Assembly: GCA_036501145.1 (NCBI GenBank)
Contig: DASYAV010000052.1
Span: forward strand, 74,503-138,502
DNA from: PALSA-505 sp036501145
Lineage (GTDB): Bacteria > Actinomycetota > Actinomycetes > Streptosporangiales > Streptosporangiaceae
Length of the DNA stretch: 64,000 nucleotides
Direction of reading: 5' to 3'
The notes under the pieces are model-generated. The model was not told the DNA's origin. It saw nothing but the letters and a program-made list of their open reading frames with translations, and did no database searches. The position numbers and the translations under genes were made by a program. Below are positions 59,894 through 64,000 of this stretch, one piece after another (position 1 is the first letter of the stretch; every line of letters starts with the position of its first letter).

Positions 59894-61042
59894 CTAGGAC
59901 TTGTTCTCCGAGTTCTTCGGCTTGCGCAGCGTGATGCGCGCGAACACCAGGATGATGCCAAGAGCCAGCACGACGAGCCCGGCTATCTGGGTGCTCAGCT
60001 GACCCGAGTTCAGCGGGAGCACGTCCGCCACCGTGGTCGCCTTGTACGGGCCCTGCGACTTGCTCCCTGTGGCACCGGTGCTCGGCGTGGCGCCGGACGA
60101 GGGGTTGATGGTCGGGAACAGGCCACCCGGGTCGCTCGAACCCAGCGGGCTCGAGCCCGAGGTGTCCAGCGGGGGCAGCCCGGCGAGCGGGTCGGTGTTC
60201 CCGGTGGAACCCGAGCTGTCGGTGCCGGTTCCGTTGCCGTTCCCGTTGCCAGAGCCGGAGCTGTTCCCCGAGCCGCCCGAATGATGATGCCCGGACCCCG
60301 AGTGGTGACTGCGGGTGGGAGTGGGCGTCGGCGAGCTGGTGTGCGTCTTCGTCGGCGTCGGCGCGATCGCGCTGGTGCTGGCCGAACCGGTGACCGATCC
60401 GGACGAGCTGGCTCCCGGGGCCGCGCCGGACACCTTCGCCGACAGCGTGATCGTGTCACCCGACGGCGCGCTGCCTGGGATGGCGACCCTGGCCTGCAGC
60501 TGGGTCGACTGGCCGGTGTGCATGGTGCCCAGCGTGCAGACCTGCGACCCGTCTCCGGAGCCGCAGACGGTGAAATCGGGAGCGGACACGGCGGGGGAGG
60601 AGTCACCGGCGAACGACGAGATCTGCACGGTCACATCGTCGGCCGTGTTGCCCTTCGGGTTCACGCTGATGTTGTAGTACGCGGCCTGCCCCGAGTTGAC
60701 CGACGAGGCCTGGGCCGACACGGTCACGCACAGCTCGGTCGGCGTCGAATCCGGAGTGGAGGACACCGGGACCGTGCTGCCGGATCCCTTCGGTCCCGCG
60801 GTGGCCGTCTGGCTCGGATTGGGCGCGGGTGAACTCGGCGCCGCGGGCAGCGTCTGGCACTGGCTGCTGGTCGACGCCACGGCCGAGGCGTGCGATCCGG
60901 CCAGGACAGCCGCCGTCGCGCCGGTGCACACCATCGCGGCACCGGCCAGCACGGCGAAGACAGAGGACTCGGCCCGATTCCCGCGCGTGCGGGTACCCGG
61001 ACGAGAGCCCTCGCGGGGGGTTGGCTCGCGCTTTAGCATCAT
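59894..61042 (-). CDS. Secreted, C-terminally anchored surface protein
   Basis: 382 residues (a second Met directly follows the first). N-terminal export signal (about 25-55, SSVFAVLAGAAMVCTGATAAVLAG), an Ig-like or DUF11-like beta domain (about 100-215) with paired Cys (TELCVTVSAQASSVNSGQAA, TVCGSGDGSQVCTLGTMHTG), a Ser/Thr/Pro/Gly/His spacer (about 215-330) fit to cross the wall, then one membrane helix (about 350-372) and a short basic tail (RITLRKPKNSENKS). This is the plan of a wall-spanning surface protein, without a sortase LPxTG motif. Divergent from the alpha/beta hydrolase. Function unknown. Confidence 0.82.
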   Translation of the reverse strand: MMLKREPTPREGSRPGTRTRGNRAESSVFAVLAGAAMVCTGATAAVLAGSHASAVASTSSQCQTLPAAPSSPAPNPSQTATAGPKGSGSTVPVSSTPDSTPTELCVTVSAQASSVNSGQAAYYNISVNPKGNTADDVTVQISSFAGDSSPAVSAPDFTVCGSGDGSQVCTLGTMHTGQSTQLQARVAIPGSAPSGDTITLSAKVSGAAPGASSSGSVTGSASTSAIAPTPTKTHTSSPTPTPTRSHHSGSGHHHSGGSGNSSGSGNGNGNGTGTDSSGSTGNTDPLAGLPPLDTSGSSPLGSSDPGGLFPTINPSSGATPSTGATGSKSQGPYKATTVADVLPLNSGQLSTQIAGLVVLALGIILVFARITLRKPKNSENKS

Positions 61043-61176
61043 TGGTTAGATTACGGGCTGTTCGCGCATAGCTCCACCCCTGGTATGGCATAGCTATGTC
61101 AATGGCCGGTAGATGCCGCTGTCCATACCCCACTGACCAGGGAATCTAACCGGCTGATCAGCCGCTTCCCGTAGCC

Positions 61177-62088
61177 ATGGAGGCCGTCATCGAGGCGAGA
61201 GGCATCCTGACCAGGCCGCCGCCATCGCCCGACGTCACACTGCGTTACGGTTCTGGCCACCTCCAGGTCGCCGACCTGTGGCTGCCCAGGACGGCCCCGG
61301 GCGCCTCCACGGCCAGCGAAGCGGGACCGGCCGGGGGGAGGGCGGCCGCAGCACTTCCTGGGGAGATAGGTGGTGCGCCGCTCATACTGTTCTTCCACGG
61401 CGGCTTCTGGCGCGCCAAGTGGGACCGCACGCACACGGCGGTCCTCGCGGCCGCGCTGGCCGGCGCCGGGTACGCGGTGTGCACGCCGGAGTACCGCCGC
61501 ACCGGCGAACCCGGCGGCGGCTGGCCCGGCACCTTTGACGACGTGGCCGCGGCCGTGGACCGGCTGCCGGGCCTGGCCGGGGCGGCAGACCCCGGCCGGG
61601 TGGTGCTGGCCGGTCACTCGGCCGGCGGGCACCTGGCCCTCTGGGCGGCCGCGCGGCATCGGCTGCCGGACGAGTTTGGATGGCGTCAGCCGTTCATTAA
61701 ATATGCAGGTGTGGTTGCCCTCGCCCCGGTCAGCGACCTGGCCGCCGGCCACGCGGCGCGGCTCGACGACGACGCCGCCGGCGACCTGATCGGCGGCCCG
61801 CCCGGCCGGTACCCGGAGCGCTGGGCGCAGGCCGACCCGGCGCGGCTGCTGCCGCTGGGCGTGCCGGTGCGCCTCATTCATGGCACCGTGGACAAGCGGG
61901 TGCCATGCGGGATGAGCCGCGAGTTTGCCGCGCTGGCCCGCGCGGCCGGCGACGACGTGGCTCTGGACGAACTGGCTGGCTGTGGTCACTTCGAGCTCAT
62001 CGACCCGGAGTCGGCGGCCTGGCCGGGCGTGCTGGCGGCACTCCGGGCGGTGGCGCCGACGGCTCAGGTGGGCGGCACCGATAGCTGA
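61177..62088 (+). CDS. Alpha/beta hydrolase, kynurenine formamidase-like
   Basis: 303 residues. Oxyanion-hole motif FFHGGFWRAKWD (HGGxW as in arylformamidases), nucleophile elbow AGHSAGGHLALW, and C-terminal Asp/His in GTVDKRVP and AGCGHFELIDP complete a Ser-Asp-His triad. The HGGYW/F + GHSAGG pair places it near kynurenine formamidase and small-molecule esterases. No tryptophan-catabolism genes are nearby, so the substrate is open. Start ATG at 61177 lacks a strong ribosome site. Confidence 0.85.
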   Translation: MEAVIEARGILTRPPPSPDVTLRYGSGHLQVADLWLPRTAPGASTASEAGPAGGRAAAALPGEIGGAPLILFFHGGFWRAKWDRTHTAVLAAALAGAGYAVCTPEYRRTGEPGGGWPGTFDDVAAAVDRLPGLAGAADPGRVVLAGHSAGGHLALWAAARHRLPDEFGWRQPFIKYAGVVALAPVSDLAAGHAARLDDDAAGDLIGGPPGRYPERWAQADPARLLPLGVPVRLIHGTVDKRVPCGMSREFAALARAAGDDVALDELAGCGHFELIDPESAAWPGVLAALRAVAPTAQVGGTDS

Positions 62089-62145
62089 CGCCGCTCGCAG
62101 CAGGCCCGGTTGTGCTGGCGCCTGGTTTCGTTACGATCCTGAAGT

Positions 62146-63756
62146 ATGAAAAAAAATAACGCATTCCGTATGGGAACGTCGCTTCTCGCGGCGGCCGGCA
62201 CCGCGGCGGTTGTCACGGTCGCCCCGACGGCAGCGGCGACGGCGGCCAGGGCAGCCACCTACCCGTCGACACTCTGCGACAAGTACTGCGACGCGCGGGA
62301 CCCGGCGCTGGCCGCCGGCGACCGGATCGGCGACACCGACGTGTTCGACGGGCGGAAGGTGGCGCTGCATTTCGACGACGCCGACAACATGGCCTGGGCG
62401 TCCATTGACAGCGGCACGCCGGGTGACCAGGTGTGGATGGACCGTTCCTTCGACGGTGGATACGACTGGTCGCCATACGGATCCAAGCTGGGCGCCACCA
62501 CCATCCCGGCCGGGGACACCGGCTGGCGCACCGAGATGTACAACCTGGACCAGTGGAGCACCACCGATCCGCTTGAAGGTGTGGTGCGGGCGTGCGGCCA
62601 GACCGGCAGCACCGTCTCGTGCACCCCGTGGGCCCGGACCACATGGAACGCGGCGAACAACCAGCGGGCCGCGGCCACCGCGCTGATGGAGTACTACGAC
62701 CCCGGCACCAAGCTGTTCGACCACAGCGCGGTGGGCAGCGCCAGTGCGGGCTGGTGGAACTCCGCCAACGATCTCACCGCGCTCATCGACGACATCCGGG
62801 TCACGAAGATGGCCAGCTACGAGTCCGCCATCGGCTGGACGTACTCGGCGAACAAGCCCGCAGGCGTGTCCTTCGACACCTACGGCGACTTCAAGAACAC
62901 CTATATGGACGACACCGGCTGGTGGGCGATGACCTGGATCGACGCCTACCAGCTCACCGGCAACACCTCCTACCTGGCCACCGCCGAGGACGACGCCAAC
63001 TGGATGGCACAGCACTGGACCTCGCTGTGCGGCGGCGGCGTGGTGTGGTCCATCGCCTCGGGCGTCGCGCCCTACAAGAACGCCGTCACCAACGAGCTGT
63101 ACCTGTACGTCAACGCGACGCTGCACAACCTGATCTCCGGTGACACCACCTATCTGAACCGGGCCGAGCAGGAATGGACCTGGTTCGCCCAGAGCGGCAT
63201 GATCAACAGCTCGAACCTGATCAACGACGGGCTGGACAGCAGCTGCGCGAACAACGGCGGGTACACCTGGACCTACAACCAGGGCGTGGTCCTGGAAGGA
63301 CTGACCGCGCTGTACCAGGCGACAGGCGACAACTCATACCTGTCGGAGGCCACCACGCTGGCCGACGCCTCCACCACATCCAGCACGCTCAACCCGGTGT
63401 CGTCCACCGCCCCCAAGGGGGAGCTGGCCGACCCCGCCTCGGACGTGTCCAGCGGCGACGTGCCGGTGTTCAAGGGCGCCTACATCCGCGGCCTGACCGA
63501 GCTGAACGACACGACCGGGCAGTACGACTGTTACCTGGACCGGACGTCGGCGGTCGCCTACCTGAACGACCGCAACCCGGCCGACCAGTACGGCTACGGG
63601 TGGGCCGGACCATGGTCGAGCACCGCACAGAACGGCCCGGACCAGCCGACGGCCTCCCAGCAGGGAGCCGCGCTGTTCCTGGCGAACGGTGGGACGGCGT
63701 TCACGTCGCCATCCGACCCTGCCGTCACCTCGGCGCTGAACTGCACGGGCGGGTAA
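62146..63756 (+). CDS. Secreted GH76-family alpha-1,6-mannanase-like protein
   Basis: 536 residues. Signal peptide (about 1-37, KKNNAFRMGTSLLAAAGTAAV). An N-terminal beta region (40-170) precedes the GH76 (alpha/alpha)6 domain, with WWNSANDLTALIDDI, YMDDTGWWAMTWIDAY holding the catalytic Asp pair, WTYNQGVVLEGLTALYQATG and VFKGAYIRGLTEL. GH76 enzymes cut alpha-1,6-mannan backbones, as in fungal walls or mycobacterial-type lipoglycans. Codons 2-4 include a run of eight A, very unusual for this DNA. An ATG at 62170 is an alternative start. Confidence 0.88.
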   Translation: MKKNNAFRMGTSLLAAAGTAAVVTVAPTAAATAARAATYPSTLCDKYCDARDPALAAGDRIGDTDVFDGRKVALHFDDADNMAWASIDSGTPGDQVWMDRSFDGGYDWSPYGSKLGATTIPAGDTGWRTEMYNLDQWSTTDPLEGVVRACGQTGSTVSCTPWARTTWNAANNQRAAATALMEYYDPGTKLFDHSAVGSASAGWWNSANDLTALIDDIRVTKMASYESAIGWTYSANKPAGVSFDTYGDFKNTYMDDTGWWAMTWIDAYQLTGNTSYLATAEDDANWMAQHWTSLCGGGVVWSIASGVAPYKNAVTNELYLYVNATLHNLISGDTTYLNRAEQEWTWFAQSGMINSSNLINDGLDSSCANNGGYTWTYNQGVVLEGLTALYQATGDNSYLSEATTLADASTTSSTLNPVSSTAPKGELADPASDVSSGDVPVFKGAYIRGLTELNDTTGQYDCYLDRTSAVAYLNDRNPADQYGYGWAGPWSSTAQNGPDQPTASQQGAALFLANGGTAFTSPSDPAVTSALNCTGG

Positions 63757-63773
63757 CAAAGCTGGGTTCTTGA

Positions 63774-63825
63774 GGCCGACCGGACACGTCTGCGGCATGC
63801 GGCGGGGCTCGGGTTCCGGTCGGCC
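63774..63825 (+). terminator. Possible terminator hairpin after the GH76 gene
   Basis: GGCCGACCGGA (63774-63784) and TCCGGTCGGCC (63815-63825) are exact inverted repeats separated by 30 bases, starting 18 bases after the stop. No T run follows. The rest of 63826-63961 carries nothing recognisable before the tRNA; a promoter for it must lie here. Confidence 0.5.
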
Positions 63826-63961
63826 CGACCCCGCCAGTGCGATCACGGCGACGGCGACGGTACGGTAATCTCTCCTAGGCCGGTAGCGTGCGACGGTGCC
63901 GGAGCACGGCCCCGGGGGAGCCCAGTACATGCGGAACCCCAGGCCGTACAACTGAACACTA

Positions 63962-64000
63962 GCCCCCTTAGCTCAGTCGGCAGAGCGTCTCCATGGTAAG
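63962..64000 (+). tRNA. tRNA-Thr (anticodon GGT), 5' part, cut by window edge
   Basis: Acceptor 5' strand GCCCCCT (63962-63968), TA, D-stem GCTC/GAGC around AGTCGGCA, then anticodon stem TCTCC (63988-63992) and loop ATGGTAA with anticodon GGT at 63995-63997. The remaining half lies beyond the window, so the 3' pairing was not checked. Confidence 0.88.

Overview
The window is very high-GC DNA with the gene style of an actinomycete (Actinomycetota): GTG starts, tightly overlapping genes, an S-(hydroxymethyl)mycothiol dehydrogenase (mycothiol is an actinobacterial thiol), an MbtH protein, DUF1707, an ECF sigma factor with a SnoaL-like tail, and a prolyl-tRNA synthetase of the archaeal/eukaryotic-like type. 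It looks chromosomal. No transposase, integrase, phage structural gene or CRISPR array was seen. The genus cannot be named from the sequence alone.

Region 1 (1-25.2 kb) is an accessory, secondary-metabolism-like region. Its core is a methyltransferase and a small membrane protein (leftward), then a rightward operon of a free-standing NRPS adenylation-carrier didomain, a cytochrome P450, a free-standing condensation protein and an APC-type permease. The didomain + P450 pair resembles cassettes that beta-hydroxylate a carrier-bound amino acid. Around it are a TetR regulator with a well-defined operator/promoter in front of a three-gene ABC exporter operon, a second (fused) ABC exporter preceded by a LuxR-type regulator, two winged-helix regulators, an acyl/aryl-CoA ligase, a two-component system, a prenyl diphosphate synthase next to a radical SAM enzyme, and an MbtH-like protein 18 kb downstream with its own promoter and a 5' hairpin. 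A merA-merB mercury-resistance pair is embedded here.

Region 2 (25.2-43.5 kb): DeoR regulator divergent from a secreted GH27 alpha-galactosidase; an ECHDC3-like crotonase; then a leftward set of envelope genes (a membrane protein with a transglycosylase-like domain lacking the catalytic Glu, a 1285-residue multidomain muralytic protein, a further membrane protein) and a 1.1k-residue P-loop ATPase/TPR protein; then a secreted G1 glutamic peptidase, an NfeD-like/flotillin pair ending in a textbook terminator, and mycothiol-dependent formaldehyde dehydrogenase.

Region 3 (43.5-53.9 kb) is rich in stress and efflux control: VOC protein, SoxR, two VapBC-type modules (one toxin has a key Asp changed to His), a GbsR/MarR regulator whose operator is repeated in front of an ABC exporter 3 kb away, and a MarR-PDZ fusion divergent from an MFS drug exporter with palindromes between them.

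Region 4 (53.9-64 kb): ECF sigma factor, a decayed duplicate of the proS 3' end beside intact proS, a 972-residue repeat-rich membrane protein, a wall-spanning surface protein, an alpha/beta hydrolase, a secreted GH76 protein, and the 5' half of tRNA-Thr(GGT) at the right edge.
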